From the NCBI GenBank assembly GCA_016715885.1, contig JADJXL010000020.1, forward strand, positions 1,116,001-1,180,000: DNA of 64,000 bases. The letters run 5' to 3'. Under the pieces are notes generated by a model. The model was not told the origin of the DNA, searched no databases, and saw only the letters and a list, made by a program, of their open reading frames with translations. The position numbers and the translations under genes are program-made. Position 1 is the stretch's first letter; each line of letters starts with the position of its first letter. The DNA comes from Polyangiaceae bacterium. GTDB taxonomy: Bacteria; Myxococcota_A; Polyangia; Polyangiales; Polyangiaceae. Positions 17,077 to 25,632 of the stretch are shown in pieces.

Positions 17077-18114
17077 TCAGTCCGATTGCCCGGCGTCTTC
17101 GGTCGTTCTCAACGCCCGCGCATCACGCGCGTCGCGCAAGAGCGCCAAGACGGACCGGGCTTTCGTTTGTGCTCGTAAGTCTTCCAGCGTCGCGTCCGTC
17201 GGCCATCCTTCGATGACACCCGACAGCGTGCTCGCGTCCACGCTCGACTTACCGAGAAGCGCAATCGCTGCCGCCGCGCCTGCCCGCGTTGCAATCGCAA
17301 TGGGAGCGCTCATGTCGAGCGCCGTGCCCGGTTTGGTGCGCGGAATCCCTCGACGCACGGGGTGAGCATGCATGCCGAGTACGAGGCCCAGCTCCGGAAC
17401 GGGCAAGCCGTCTTCTCTGCGCGCGGGCACGTACGCGAGCGCTGCAACGAGCCCGCGACCATCACTTGCAAGGATGACGTCCGCTGGGGCGAATCTGCCA
17501 AGCGGCCCATCCCACGGCAGGCCCAGCACGGCGTAATCTGCGCCCATCGGCATCGACGTGGCGGGCACATCGTCGGGCAGCGCGCTGTCGAAATCTTCCG
17601 CGGTAAGGAGTCCACCCACGACCGGTCCTGCCGCAGCGAGCAGTGCTCCGACAAACTCTTCCGAACGCAGCACGGTTTGCCCCGACGCACCGAAGCGTCG
17701 CAGAAGTGCCGCACGAGCCGCCGCACCCGCATTTTCTGCGGCCGCAACACCCGGTTTGACCAAGTCGTTCAACCTCGAACGACCTCGTGATGCGTGCATG
17801 AGCGCCACGAAGCCAAGCGATCGCGGAACACCCACGCGCGCCGCTCGAGGCACTTCCGCTTCGGTTTTGAAACCGCGAGGTCGAGCGGTGCCTTTGCCAG
17901 GTTGAAGCGCGCGGCCATCGAGCACGCGCGCCCCCGCTCCCACACCCGCAACGATGGCCACGACGGGCGCGAGGAGCACGCCAGCCTCGGCCCCCGCATG
18001 CGCCAGAAAGCCCGCAATCACTGCATCCGCCGCGGTGCCGACATTGTCGAGCGCCGCGGAAGCCGCTTGTGCAGCGGCCGTGTTACTGGCGATTGCAAGC
18101 GCACCGCGAATCAC
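17077..18114 (-). CDS. Gamma-glutamyltransferase-like protein lacking the catalytic Thr (putative pseudoenzyme)
   Basis: 345 residues. The N-terminal half follows the GGT large-subunit pattern: an Ala-rich helix with NVGTAADAVIAGFLAH (25-40), VLDGR (64-68) then P72, VPRSLGFVALMHASRGRSRLNDLVKPGVAAAE (96-127), and GGLLTAEDF (167-175). Where GGT has its autoprocessing and nucleophilic Thr (TTH-x-SVVD-x-GN), this protein reads ADVILASDGRG (211-221), with no Thr. A later PGTALDMSAPI (262-272) matches the GGT substrate-site PLSSMSP region. At 345 residues it is well below the usual 500-580. Probably not catalytic. It overlaps the DUF72 gene by 4 bp and ends the rpsP operon. The homology is inferred by eye. 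Confidence 0.6.
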   Translation of the reverse strand: MIRGALAIASNTAAAQAASAALDNVGTAADAVIAGFLAHAGAEAGVLLAPVVAIVAGVGAGARVLDGRALQPGKGTARPRGFKTEAEVPRAARVGVPRSLGFVALMHASRGRSRLNDLVKPGVAAAENAGAAARAALLRRFGASGQTVLRSEEFVGALLAAAGPVVGGLLTAEDFDSALPDDVPATSMPMGADYAVLGLPWDGPLGRFAPADVILASDGRGLVAALAYVPARREDGLPVPELGLVLGMHAHPVRRGIPRTKPGTALDMSAPIAIATRAGAAAAIALLGKSSVDASTLSGVIEGWPTDATLEDLRAQTKARSVLALLRDARDARALRTTEDAGQSD

Positions 18115-18842
18115 TGTTCTTCATCCTCTGCAACGAGAGGCCGAGGAATCGCGGTAGCCGCAGGATTGATGATGCCCGACTCACGTGCGGGATTCTGACG
18201 TGCAAGGGCCGCCACGAGGCCACTCTTGACCCGAAGCGCGGCACCTCGTGTGCCTTCGAGAACGACGAAGACTTCACGCCTCCCGTGAATGCGACGTGCA
18301 ACTCGTTCGAGTGCCGCTGCGCTGGGCGTCGTCTGCGCGCCGAGCGCACGCAGACGCGTGTACACCACCTGGCCGCTGGCCGGCTCGTCACGAGAAGCAT
18401 CGAAGACCGGAAGCGCACCCGCCGAGCGCGCCGTGTCGATGACGTCTTCGCGCTCCCACATGCCGTGTGGCTCCCAGAACCGCAACGTGCCTTCGGGCGG
18501 AATGCGCGCAAAGAGCGCGGCAATCTTCTTGCGATTGGCAGCCGTGGGGCGAATCTCCGCGGGCGTCACGAGCACGATGCACCGCGCTTCGATCACCGTC
18601 GCAACCTCGAGCGACTTCGCAAGCGCGTCATCGACGAGCTTTCCCGACCCGAGCTCCCCAACCACGCGTGGCAACACCACGCTGAACACGAACGTTGGTG
18701 CCGTCGCCTTGCGCCAACGACGGAGCCCACCCGTCGCGGGAAGCGACGTATCGACCGGCCGCAGTTCGACCAGATCCAGATCGGACTGGTACTTCTTGAT
18801 GTCGCCGGACAGAGCGTGAAGACCTACGTGCAGTCGAGTCAT
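18111..18842 (-). CDS. DUF72-family TIM-barrel-like protein
   Basis: 243 residues resembling DUF72 (YecE-like) proteins: N-terminal strand LHVGLHALSGDIKKY, then LDLVELRPVDTSLP, the WRKATAPTFVFSVVLPR segment, and late FWEPHGMW and VVYTRLRALG. Family members adopt a TIM-barrel-like fold with unknown function; some are encoded with nucleic-acid modification genes. It is coupled by 4-bp overlaps to queG upstream and to the GGT-like gene downstream. The usual second strand of the family (GWxYxxWxGxFYP) is shortened here, making this a divergent member. Confidence 0.6.
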   Translation of the reverse strand: MTRLHVGLHALSGDIKKYQSDLDLVELRPVDTSLPATGGLRRWRKATAPTFVFSVVLPRVVGELGSGKLVDDALAKSLEVATVIEARCIVLVTPAEIRPTAANRKKIAALFARIPPEGTLRFWEPHGMWEREDVIDTARSAGALPVFDASRDEPASGQVVYTRLRALGAQTTPSAAALERVARRIHGRREVFVVLEGTRGAALRVKSGLVAALARQNPARESGIINPAATAIPRPLVAEDEEQ

Positions 18843-20098
18843 GCCGGCGCTCTCTTTACACGAAGTCGAACCGGCTGGTCGGTTTCGTGCGTAGATGCTT
18901 GATTTACCGGGAATTTCGCACCCTGAATCGACACATTTGTAGCTTGGACCACATTCTCAACCGCACGAGCGCCCGAATCGTCGGCGTGTTCGTCGAGTTT
19001 GTCTTGATGAACTGCTGAACGAGTCTCCAGGATGCGTTCGAGGGCAGCGTGCCCCACCTCGCGCGCTGCGGGATCGTCGTGCGCTGCAGCAGCCTCGATC
19101 GTGCGCCAAAGCTCCATCGCGTCGGGATCACCCGGATGTCGCTCGAGATGCTTCGCTGCCACCAGGGCCGCGTTGCGCGCAAGCCCTCCCCTGCCCGCGC
19201 GCGAAAGAGGCGTTCCCTGCGTTTGTCGAGAAAAAGTTTCCTCGTCCATCGAAGCAAACTCGGACAAACGCGTGCCCGTCCACCTTTCGAGGGGACGAAA
19301 ACCTTCGGTGCGATCCGCCGAGGGTGGCGCCGTTCGATTGTAAGGACAAACCTCCTGGCACACGTCGCATCCAAAAAAGTGGTCGCCCACGGCATCGCGC
19401 AGGTCCTCGGGTGGAGCCCCCGAATGTTCGATGGTGAAGTACGAAATGCACTTTCGCGGATCGAGCACGAACGGCGCGGCAAATGCCTGCGTGGGACACG
19501 CGTCGAGGCACCGCGTGCACGATCCACAACGCTCGGTCATGGGCACGTCGGGCACGAGCTCCAGCGTCGTGACGACTTCACCAAGCAGCATGAAGCTGCC
19601 CTTGCCAGGCGCGATGACGATGCCATTTTTTCCGACAAACCCGATCCCGGCGCGCATGGCAAACGCTCGCTCCATGATCGGTTCGACATCACAGAGGGGC
19701 CTAGCCTCGACATCCGGACCAAGTCCCCGGATGAACGCCGCCAGCTTGCGCACTTTCTTGCGAACGAACCCGTGATAGTCCTGCCCGCGCGCGTAACGCG
19801 CGATCAAGCGCGCAAGAGGCGGATCGTTTTTCTCGGCCTCGGCCGAGCGTGCATAAACTTTGCCCAGACAAACGACACTACGCGCTCCTTCGAGAATGAA
19901 CGGCGTATCGAGCCTTCGCCGAGCCTCGACGTGATCGGCCAAGTACTGCATCGAGCCGTGCATGCCCGCATCGATGAACGCTCGGTAACGTTCATGTTCG
20001 ATGCCCAAAGGTTCGTCCGCACGAGCTACGCCGACGACGTCGAACCCAAGCTCGAACGCCCTTTGCCGGATACGTCGATCCGCTTCGATGTCGGCCAA
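18839..20098 (-). CDS. queG: Epoxyqueuosine reductase QueG
   Basis: 419 residues. It catalyses the last step of queuosine synthesis in tRNA, reducing epoxyqueuosine with a cobalamin cofactor and two [4Fe-4S] clusters. The catalytic Asp is D137 in CDVEPIMER. The first cluster motif CGSCTRCLDACP begins at 191, the second CDVCQEVCP at 244, and C217 lies between. The C-terminal HEAT-like region is present (LARNAALVAAKHL...), followed by a roughly 50-residue unmatched tail. It lies in the middle of the tRNA-modification part of the rpsP-trmD operon, which fits its role. The start is 20 bp after the methyltransferase stop. Confidence 0.93.
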   Translation of the reverse strand: MADIEADRRIRQRAFELGFDVVGVARADEPLGIEHERYRAFIDAGMHGSMQYLADHVEARRRLDTPFILEGARSVVCLGKVYARSAEAEKNDPPLARLIARYARGQDYHGFVRKKVRKLAAFIRGLGPDVEARPLCDVEPIMERAFAMRAGIGFVGKNGIVIAPGKGSFMLLGEVVTTLELVPDVPMTERCGSCTRCLDACPTQAFAAPFVLDPRKCISYFTIEHSGAPPEDLRDAVGDHFFGCDVCQEVCPYNRTAPPSADRTEGFRPLERWTGTRLSEFASMDEETFSRQTQGTPLSRAGRGGLARNAALVAAKHLERHPGDPDAMELWRTIEAAAAHDDPAAREVGHAALERILETRSAVHQDKLDEHADDSGARAVENVVQATNVSIQGAKFPVNQASTHETDQPVRLRVKRAPA

Positions 20099-20118
20099 AC
20101 GGACTACCTCCCGCTCGA

Positions 20119-20685
20119 TCAGCCGAAGAGTCGGTCGAGCACGATCGCGCAGGCAGCGCGCACACTGAGATGGTTGTAGCCCGAATCAATACGCGCGTGT
20201 ATCGGTGCAAGCCGTACATCCGCCGAAGAAACGAGCTCTCCAGCGAGCCCCCACCCCGTTCCAAACGTGATGAGCACGGGTTTGTCCAACTGCTCCATAC
20301 GAGCTCGAGCGTCGGAATACGCCGTGACGGGACCGCGACGCGCAGACGCGGCCGTCGTCCAAAGCTCGATGCCAGCCCGTCCCGCATCACCACCCAGCGC
20401 CCGATAGACATCTTCCAGGCTCGGCACGATGCGCAACACTTCGAGTGCATTGGCTCGATCCGGAATGCGCCGCTTGCCCGATCCTTCGACCCAGTGATCG
20501 CGAATGCGCTCGGCAAGCAGCCTCTGCGCTTCGACCGGGTGCACGACGAAAAGCTCGTGAACGCCATACGTACGAGCGCTCCGCGCCATGTCGTGCAGGT
20601 CGAGGTTCGTAATCGCGGTCGTAACGACTTCGCCTGCTCGATCGAGCACAGGATGATGAACGAGCGCGAGGGCGACACGAGTCAC
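20119..20685 (-). CDS. SPOUT-family RNA methyltransferase (PF09936-like)
   Basis: 188 residues beginning VALALVHHPVLDRAGEVVTTAITNLDLHDMAR, the opening of the small SAM-dependent SPOUT methyltransferase that often sits next to trmD. The knot region shows LITFGTGWGLAGEL (a glycine-rich SAM loop) and SGYNHLSVRAACAIVLDRLFG. Such proteins are sometimes annotated as tRNA (guanosine-1-)-methyltransferase-like, but the modified nucleotide is not established. It overlaps trmD by 4 bp (20682-20685), so it is translationally coupled. Its position replaces the rplS gene that usually follows trmD. Confidence 0.8.
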   Translation of the reverse strand: MTRVALALVHHPVLDRAGEVVTTAITNLDLHDMARSARTYGVHELFVVHPVEAQRLLAERIRDHWVEGSGKRRIPDRANALEVLRIVPSLEDVYRALGGDAGRAGIELWTTAASARRGPVTAYSDARARMEQLDKPVLITFGTGWGLAGELVSSADVRLAPIHARIDSGYNHLSVRAACAIVLDRLFG

Positions 20686-21416
20686 GATTTCTTCCGATCT
20701 GCGCGCATTTCCAGCGCACGAGCATACAAGTCCGGCCGGCGCTCACGCGTGCGAGCTTCGGCCGCCTCGCGCCGAAACGCCTCGATCGCTGCATGATTTC
20801 CGCCCTTCAGCACGTCGGGCACGTTCATGCCGCGAAACGTCTCCGGTCGCGTGTAGTGCGGATATTCGAGCAGCCCATCGAGCGCCGTGCTGTGCGATTC
20901 GTGCATCGCCGAATCCGCACTTCCAAGCACGCCTGGCAAAAGACGAGAACACGCATCCACGATGGCCATCGCGGCAACTTCGCCGCCTGCCAAAACAAAA
21001 TCCCCCAGCGAGATCTCTTGATCGATGAACGCATGTACACGTTCGTCGAAGCCTTCGTACCGGCCACAGACGAGCACCAGCCACGGCCGCTGCACGAGCT
21101 CTTCGACGCGGCGTTGGTCGAGCACCTGGCCGGTCGGAGAAAGCAGCACGCGATGCGGCACCGCATTCGGATCCTGCGCCGTTCTTTGAGCGACAACGGA
21201 TTCCATGCACGCCACGACGACGTCGACGCGGATCACCATCCCCGAACCTCCGCCGTACGGTGTGTCGTCGACGCTGCGATGTTTGCCCAGGCCATGCTCA
21301 CGCAGGTTCCAGCACGCTACGTCGAGCGCGCCGTCGCGCATGGCGCGACCCACCATTCCGGTCGAGAGAAACGGCGTAAAGAGCTCAGGAAATAGGGTGA
21401 TGATGTCGCAACGCAT
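20682..21416 (-). CDS. trmD: tRNA (guanine-37-N1)-methyltransferase TrmD
   Basis: 244 residues, full length. It methylates G37 of tRNAs reading CUN, CCN and CGG, preventing +1 frameshifting. Signature stretches: MRCDIITLFPELFTPF at the N-terminus, DDTPYGGGSGMV, the trefoil-knot SAM site LLSPTGQ and CGRYEGFDERV, SLGDFVLAGGE carrying the catalytic Asp, and HYTRPETFRGMNVPDVL. It follows rimM by 12 bp in the conserved rpsP-khpA-rimM-trmD order. Confidence 0.97.
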   Translation of the reverse strand: MRCDIITLFPELFTPFLSTGMVGRAMRDGALDVACWNLREHGLGKHRSVDDTPYGGGSGMVIRVDVVVACMESVVAQRTAQDPNAVPHRVLLSPTGQVLDQRRVEELVQRPWLVLVCGRYEGFDERVHAFIDQEISLGDFVLAGGEVAAMAIVDACSRLLPGVLGSADSAMHESHSTALDGLLEYPHYTRPETFRGMNVPDVLKGGNHAAIEAFRREAAEARTRERRPDLYARALEMRADRKKS

Positions 21417-21428
21417 GGACAGCGTCGT

Positions 21429-21974
21429 TCATTCGAGCCCCTCGATCGTCACGAGGTGAACGACCCCCGCGTCGGTATCGACGGACTGGACAAACGGATC
21501 GAGCAGCGGAATTTCGAGTTTGCCAAGCTGACCGCGGTCGACGGTGAGCACGTCGCATGTCGGATACGACACGAGGCCCGTGACGCGCCCGACGACTTCG
21601 CCCGAAGGGAGAACGGCTTGCGCGCCTTCGACGTCGCATGCGTAAAATTCGCCTTCTTCGAGCTCGGGAAATTCGTCACGAGGTACGGACAATTCAGCGC
21701 CGCGCAAAGCTTCGGCGTCGTTGCGATCGTTTGTCTCGGTGAACTTCACGAGCAGCCCGTTGTTCGTGGGACGAGCGAACTCGATCTCCACGAGCCGCTC
21801 CTCGCCTTCGGGCGTGCGCAGCCGAATGGTAGGCTTTTGCGAGAAGATGTCGGACTGCTCGTGGTAGAGCTTGAGACGCACTTCGCCGCGAATGCCGTGG
21901 GCGCGTGCGATCTCCGCGACGGGGACGAACCGCCGCGAGGTCGAGTTTGTCGGGGTAGGGCGACGCGAGGTCAA
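21429..21974 (-). CDS. rimM: Ribosome maturation factor RimM
   Basis: 181 residues. RimM binds uS19 and helps mature the 30S head. The N-terminal RimM domain is recognised by VAEIARAHGIRGEVRLKLY; the C-terminal PRC-barrel by EFYACDVEGAQAVLPSGEVVGRVTGLVSYPTCDVLTV and IPLLDPFVQSVD. The only available start before the first conserved strand is TTG 21974, which overlaps the khpA stop as TTGA, so translation is probably by re-initiation. The 15-residue leader before the domain is Thr/Ser/Arg-rich. Confidence 0.93.
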   Translation of the reverse strand: MTSRRPTPTNSTSRRFVPVAEIARAHGIRGEVRLKLYHEQSDIFSQKPTIRLRTPEGEERLVEIEFARPTNNGLLVKFTETNDRNDAEALRGAELSVPRDEFPELEEGEFYACDVEGAQAVLPSGEVVGRVTGLVSYPTCDVLTVDRGQLGKLEIPLLDPFVQSVDTDAGVVHLVTIEGLE

Positions 21975-22234
21975 TCGCAGATATCGAGGAAGGCGCGGGT
22001 GCCGGCCTTGTGGGCAGCGGCATTGACGAGCGCGCGGATGGACTGCGCAGTGCGGCCGTCTTTGCCGATCACTTTGCCTATGTCGTCGCGCGCAACGGAG
22101 AGCTCGATGCGAGGAAAGCGGTCTCCGGTGACTTCCCGGACCTTCACTTGGTCGGGGTGATCGACGAGCGCTTGCGCGATGAGTCTGACGAGATTGACGA
22201 GCATCGCGGGTGCCGAAGAGGACGCAGTCACCAT
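21971..22234 (-). CDS. khpA: KH-domain RNA-binding protein KhpA
   Basis: 87 residues with one KH domain. The RNA-binding GxxG loop lies in DIGKVIGKDGRTAQSIRALV. KhpA, often with KhpB, is a small RNA chaperone-like protein. In many bacteria it is encoded between rpsP and rimM, exactly as here. It starts 7 bp after the rpsP stop; an internal Met (MLVNLVRL) could be the true start. It overlaps rimM by 4 bp. Confidence 0.92.
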   Translation of the reverse strand: MVTASSSAPAMLVNLVRLIAQALVDHPDQVKVREVTGDRFPRIELSVARDDIGKVIGKDGRTAQSIRALVNAAAHKAGTRAFLDICD

Positions 22235-22241
22235 GCTGGTA

Positions 22242-22496
22242 CTACTTTGCCACCGTCGCAGCGACGACGTCGGGACGCTTCAGGAGCATGTCGACGGTGT
22301 GCGAGGGCAATGCGCCCTGGTCGCGCCAGTGTTTCACGCGTGCGCTATCGAGACGGATTTCGTTGCGCCGCGGATCATACGTGCCCAAACGTTCGATGAA
22401 CCGACCCCCGCGAGCAGCGCGCTGATCGGCAACGACGATTCGGTAAAACGGGGTCTTCTTCGTGCCCGCCCGTGCGAGGCGGATATGAACGGCCAT
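22242..22496 (-). CDS. rpsP: 30S ribosomal protein bS16
   Basis: 84 residues matching bS16 end to end: AVHIRLARAGTKKTPFYRIVVADQRAARGGRFIERLGTYDP and HWRDQGALPSHTVDMLLKR. It is the first gene of the eight-gene minus-strand operon reaching to 17077. Its promoter should lie in the 313-bp region upstream. Confidence 0.97.
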   Translation of the reverse strand: MAVHIRLARAGTKKTPFYRIVVADQRAARGGRFIERLGTYDPRRNEIRLDSARVKHWRDQGALPSHTVDMLLKRPDVVAATVAK

Positions 22497-22809
22497 CGGT
22501 AAACCTCGAACCTTTTCAATGGATCCGGCAAATGCCGGGGCTACGACGCGCTCAGCCGAAGCGGCGGCCCAAGAAGGCAGCGCCGTAGGGAGTCACGGGG
22601 CGCGAAAGGTACGCAAGACGGTGCGGGCGGTCAAGGCCACCCGTGAGTTTTTCGTAGCTTTCGGCGCACGTTTGTCGAAAGGCCCCGTCCGGATGTCCGG
22701 GGGGCGTCGTGGAAAAGCGCATGCGCCATCGCAGCGAACGGTCACGCGCTGGTCTATGTTCAGATTGTCTTGGTTTGTTTGGTTTGGAGTTACGTGAGAT
22801 TCAGCCGAG
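22497..22809 (-). promoter_or_regulatory. Leader/promoter region of the rpsP operon
   Basis: 313 bp upstream of rpsP and downstream of the small gene at 22810, all on the minus strand. A GC-rich inverted repeat (CCCCGTCCGG/CCGGGG, about 22681-22702) could form a hairpin in the leader or terminate the small gene. No credible gene was found; the frame at 22519-22797 on the plus strand is Arg/Ala-rich noise. Exact promoter not identified. Confidence 0.35.
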
Positions 22810-23001
22810 TCAAACGATGTCCAGGATGATCACGCCGCGATTGGGGTCATCGTCGTCCTGAGCTGGTGCTGGGCCTGTTGGCCGTCGCGGAGCGGGATAC
22901 CGTTCAATCGGCAATTCCAGACGTGGGCGGCTCTCCTCACGCTGGCGGCGATCCCTCTCTTCACGTTGCCGTATCTGCTCGATAATGAACGGAGGTAGCA
23001 T
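22810..23001 (-). CDS. Small unknown protein
   Basis: 63 residues, starting MLPPFIIEQIRQREERD, then Arg/Glu-rich and Pro-rich, and ending in a hydrophobic GVIILDIV. The main support is a near-perfect ribosome-binding site, GGAGGAG, seven bases before the ATG at 23001. The charged helix followed by a Pro linker and a short hydrophobic C-terminal peptide resembles small myxobacterial proteins annotated as hypothetical. No function known. It may be transcribed ahead of rpsP. Confidence 0.6.
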   Translation of the reverse strand: MLPPFIIEQIRQREERDRRQREESRPRLELPIERYPAPRRPTGPAPAQDDDDPNRGVIILDIV

Positions 23002-23221
23002 CTGAACTCCTCCACCGCGCTAGAGTGCCGTCGCCCGAAGTGAACGGATTGGAACATCATGCGCCCGTTCACGAGTCGAATCTAGCAATGCAAGTAGCGG
23101 GGTCAAGCTTATCGCCCGGGACAGGGTTATGCTCCGCGCCCTCATGACGCATCACGGCGCCCGAGCGCCCTGGAAAGCGCGCCGAATCGGCAACATCTCA
23201 CGCTCGCACGTCCACGACGCG

Positions 23222-24661
23222 ATGTGCGCGCGCATTGCATCGCGCCTCGTTGCCATCGCACTTCTGCTCGCTTTCGTCACGCAAGCTCGGGTCGCGAAGA
23301 GCGACGCGTTCGACATCTCCGACACATCCTGGGAAGGCTGCTCCGAACTCTACAACCTCGCCACGAGCGAGCTCGGAAGCGATCGCGTCAAGGCCGTCGC
23401 CGTCCTTGATTGGAGCACCATCACCGCCAACGACGGCGTCCTCGTCCTGCACCCGCTCCAAAGCATGGATCCCGAGGAAACCGAGGCGTTCGTTCGAGCG
23501 GGCGGAAGGCTTGCGATTGCGGATGATTATGGCCGCGGCGAAGAAACGCTGAGACGTTTCAGCATCGAACGAACGACGCTGCCCACGCGTCCGGTGCAAG
23601 CGCTGCGCAACAAGCCGCAGCTCGCCATCGCCGAACCCGTGCTCGTCGACGAAAAAGGTCAACCCACGGGCCCGCATCCTGTCGTCGCAAACGTGCAGCA
23701 GTTCGTGACGAACCATGGGACGGGACTTCGTTCTGCCAAACGCCTCACGAGCGTGCTCGAGATCCGCGCCGTTGGAGAGACTCCTGTGTCCGTGGCTCTT
23801 GCCGGCATGGTCGATTCAGGCCGCGTATTCGCGCTGGGCGATCCCTCCGGGCTCATGAACCAAATGTTGCGCTACCCCGGAAATCGCGCGTTTACCCAAG
23901 CCCTCTGTCACTACCTCGTCGATGAAGACGCAGGCAAACGTCACGGGGGCAAACTCTACATCGTCGCCAATCGTTTCTCCGAAGTGAGCTCGTTCAGCGG
24001 CAACGATTCGCTTCGAAAAGACCTCGAGTCACAGGCCCGAGCACTGGCCGATGCGCTCGCCGAAGCTCGTCAAAACGGAGCGCCGGCTGGTCTGCATTGG
24101 GCGATTGCACTCTTCGCGCTGCTCGGGATCGGTGCGTGGGTCGTACGTGCTGCATCGCGCCCGTACAAAAGTCCAAACCCCAGGTTTGCCCGCCCGACGC
24201 CGCTCGTCGCGCAAGGAGGCGTTGCCGGCCGCTTTGCACTGCTGTCTGCGCCTTCATCACCGCCGAGCCTCGTGCTGCTCGAACTGAAAAGCGCCCTCGT
24301 CGAAGCGCTCGGGCAAAAGCTCGGCACGCCCGTCGAACCGTCGATGGAGGCCATTCTGTCGGCCGCTCATCGTGCGGGAACGCTTGACGACGAAAGACGC
24401 GCAGCGTTGAAGGAAGTCCTGGCTACGATGCACAAAGCCGAATCTTCGATCGTCGCAGGCAGGCCCACGTACGTGCCTCGCTCCATGCTGAGCAAGGCGG
24501 CGTCGGTCGTGCGCGACGTTCTTCATGCGGCAGGCGGCATCACGCCAGCGCCTCTCGGCAACGAGCCCGAATCTGCTACTCGTTCCGCTACCGTGCCCGT
24601 AAATTCGCCGGACAAACCATCCACCACCGTTCGTCCTGCCTCAGAGGAGAGCTCCCCTTGA
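23222..24661 (+). CDS. DUF4350-type membrane protein of the MoxR operon
   Basis: 479 residues. An N-terminal signal/anchor (about 8-25) precedes a periplasmic DUF4350-like domain with GGRLAIADDYGRGEETLRRF and LPTRPVQALRNKPQ. A single membrane helix (WAIALFALLGIGAWVVRAAS, about 298-317) and a cytosolic helical tail follow. This architecture is typical of the third member of MoxR-DUF58 operons. The start at 23222 places the signal peptide at the N-terminus; ATG 23129 is possible but would add 31 basic residues. It is coupled to the MoxR gene by a TTGA overlap. Confidence 0.7.
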   Translation: MCARIASRLVAIALLLAFVTQARVAKSDAFDISDTSWEGCSELYNLATSELGSDRVKAVAVLDWSTITANDGVLVLHPLQSMDPEETEAFVRAGGRLAIADDYGRGEETLRRFSIERTTLPTRPVQALRNKPQLAIAEPVLVDEKGQPTGPHPVVANVQQFVTNHGTGLRSAKRLTSVLEIRAVGETPVSVALAGMVDSGRVFALGDPSGLMNQMLRYPGNRAFTQALCHYLVDEDAGKRHGGKLYIVANRFSEVSSFSGNDSLRKDLESQARALADALAEARQNGAPAGLHWAIALFALLGIGAWVVRAASRPYKSPNPRFARPTPLVAQGGVAGRFALLSAPSSPPSLVLLELKSALVEALGQKLGTPVEPSMEAILSAAHRAGTLDDERRAALKEVLATMHKAESSIVAGRPTYVPRSMLSKAASVVRDVLHAAGGITPAPLGNEPESATRSATVPVNSPDKPSTTVRPASEESSP

Positions 24662-25629
24662 CCCAGGCCGTTGCCATCGAGGAGATCAGTGCCGCCAAAG
24701 ACCGACTCGACTCGCTCAGACGCGAAATCAGTCACGTCTACATCGGCCCTAGTCGCACATTGGACCTCATGCTCACCGCCCTGCTCGCGCAGGGCCACGT
24801 CTTGCTCGAGGGGGTGCCCGGAGTCGCCAAAACGACCCTCGTGAAAGCCTATGCATCCGCACTAGGTGCATCGGTCCGGCGCATCCAATTCACGCCCGAC
24901 CTCCTGCCTGCAGATATTACGGGTACGTACGTTCTGTCGCCGAAAGACGGAACCTTTTCGCTCAGGCCAGGACCGATCTTCGCCAACGTGGTGCTCGCCG
25001 ACGAGATCAATCGTGCACCCGCAAAGACGCAGTCCGCGCTGCTCGAAGCGATGCAAGAGCGGCAAGTGACCATCGAAGGTGACCGATTCGAGTTGCCCGC
25101 GCCGTTCATGGTGCTCGCAACGCAAAACCCCATCGATCTCGAGGGAACCTATCCGCTCCCGGAAGCGCAGATCGATCGGTTCCTCGTCCGTGTGAGCATC
25201 GGCTATCCAACGGCCAAAGACGAAGTCGCGATGCTTCGAACGCACAATGCCGATCCGCCGAAAGCTCGAGCGATCCTGACGGTCGAGCAATTGCTTTCAC
25301 TTCAAAGCATCGCGCGACGCGTTCACGTCGACGACGACCTGTACGAATACGCCGTGGGGCTCACGTCGTTCACACGCTCGCATGCCAAGGTTCTTCTCGG
25401 TGCGTCACCTCGCGCAACGCTCGGGCTCATTCAAGCCGCCAAGAGCGCAGCCGTCATCGCTGGACGGCCGTTCGTCACCCCAGACGACGTGCGCGGCGTT
25501 GCGTCATCCGTCATCGGTCATCGTCTCGTGCTCGTCCCGGAAGCCGAAGGCGACACGCGCGCTCGGGATGCCGTCGTCGAAGACGCGATCTCTCGAGTTA
25601 CCTACCGGCGCGCGGTGCGAGCAGTCTAG
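24658..25629 (+). CDS. MoxR-family AAA+ ATPase
   Basis: 323 residues. Walker A GVPGVAKTT at 52-60, Walker B in VVLADEINRAPAKTQSALLEAMQE, sensor 1 in VLATQNPIDLEGTYPLPEAQIDRF, and the arginine-finger/lid region near GASPRATLGLIQAAKS. MoxR ATPases act as chaperones that assemble or activate VWA-domain or envelope complexes, usually with the DUF58 protein encoded next to them. The start is TTG 24658, overlapping the previous stop as TTGA, and is supported by AGAGGAGA about 8 bases upstream. Confidence 0.92.
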   Translation: MTQAVAIEEISAAKDRLDSLRREISHVYIGPSRTLDLMLTALLAQGHVLLEGVPGVAKTTLVKAYASALGASVRRIQFTPDLLPADITGTYVLSPKDGTFSLRPGPIFANVVLADEINRAPAKTQSALLEAMQERQVTIEGDRFELPAPFMVLATQNPIDLEGTYPLPEAQIDRFLVRVSIGYPTAKDEVAMLRTHNADPPKARAILTVEQLLSLQSIARRVHVDDDLYEYAVGLTSFTRSHAKVLLGASPRATLGLIQAAKSAAVIAGRPFVTPDDVRGVASSVIGHRLVLVPEAEGDTRARDAVVEDAISRVTYRRAVRAV

Positions 25630-25632
25630 CCA

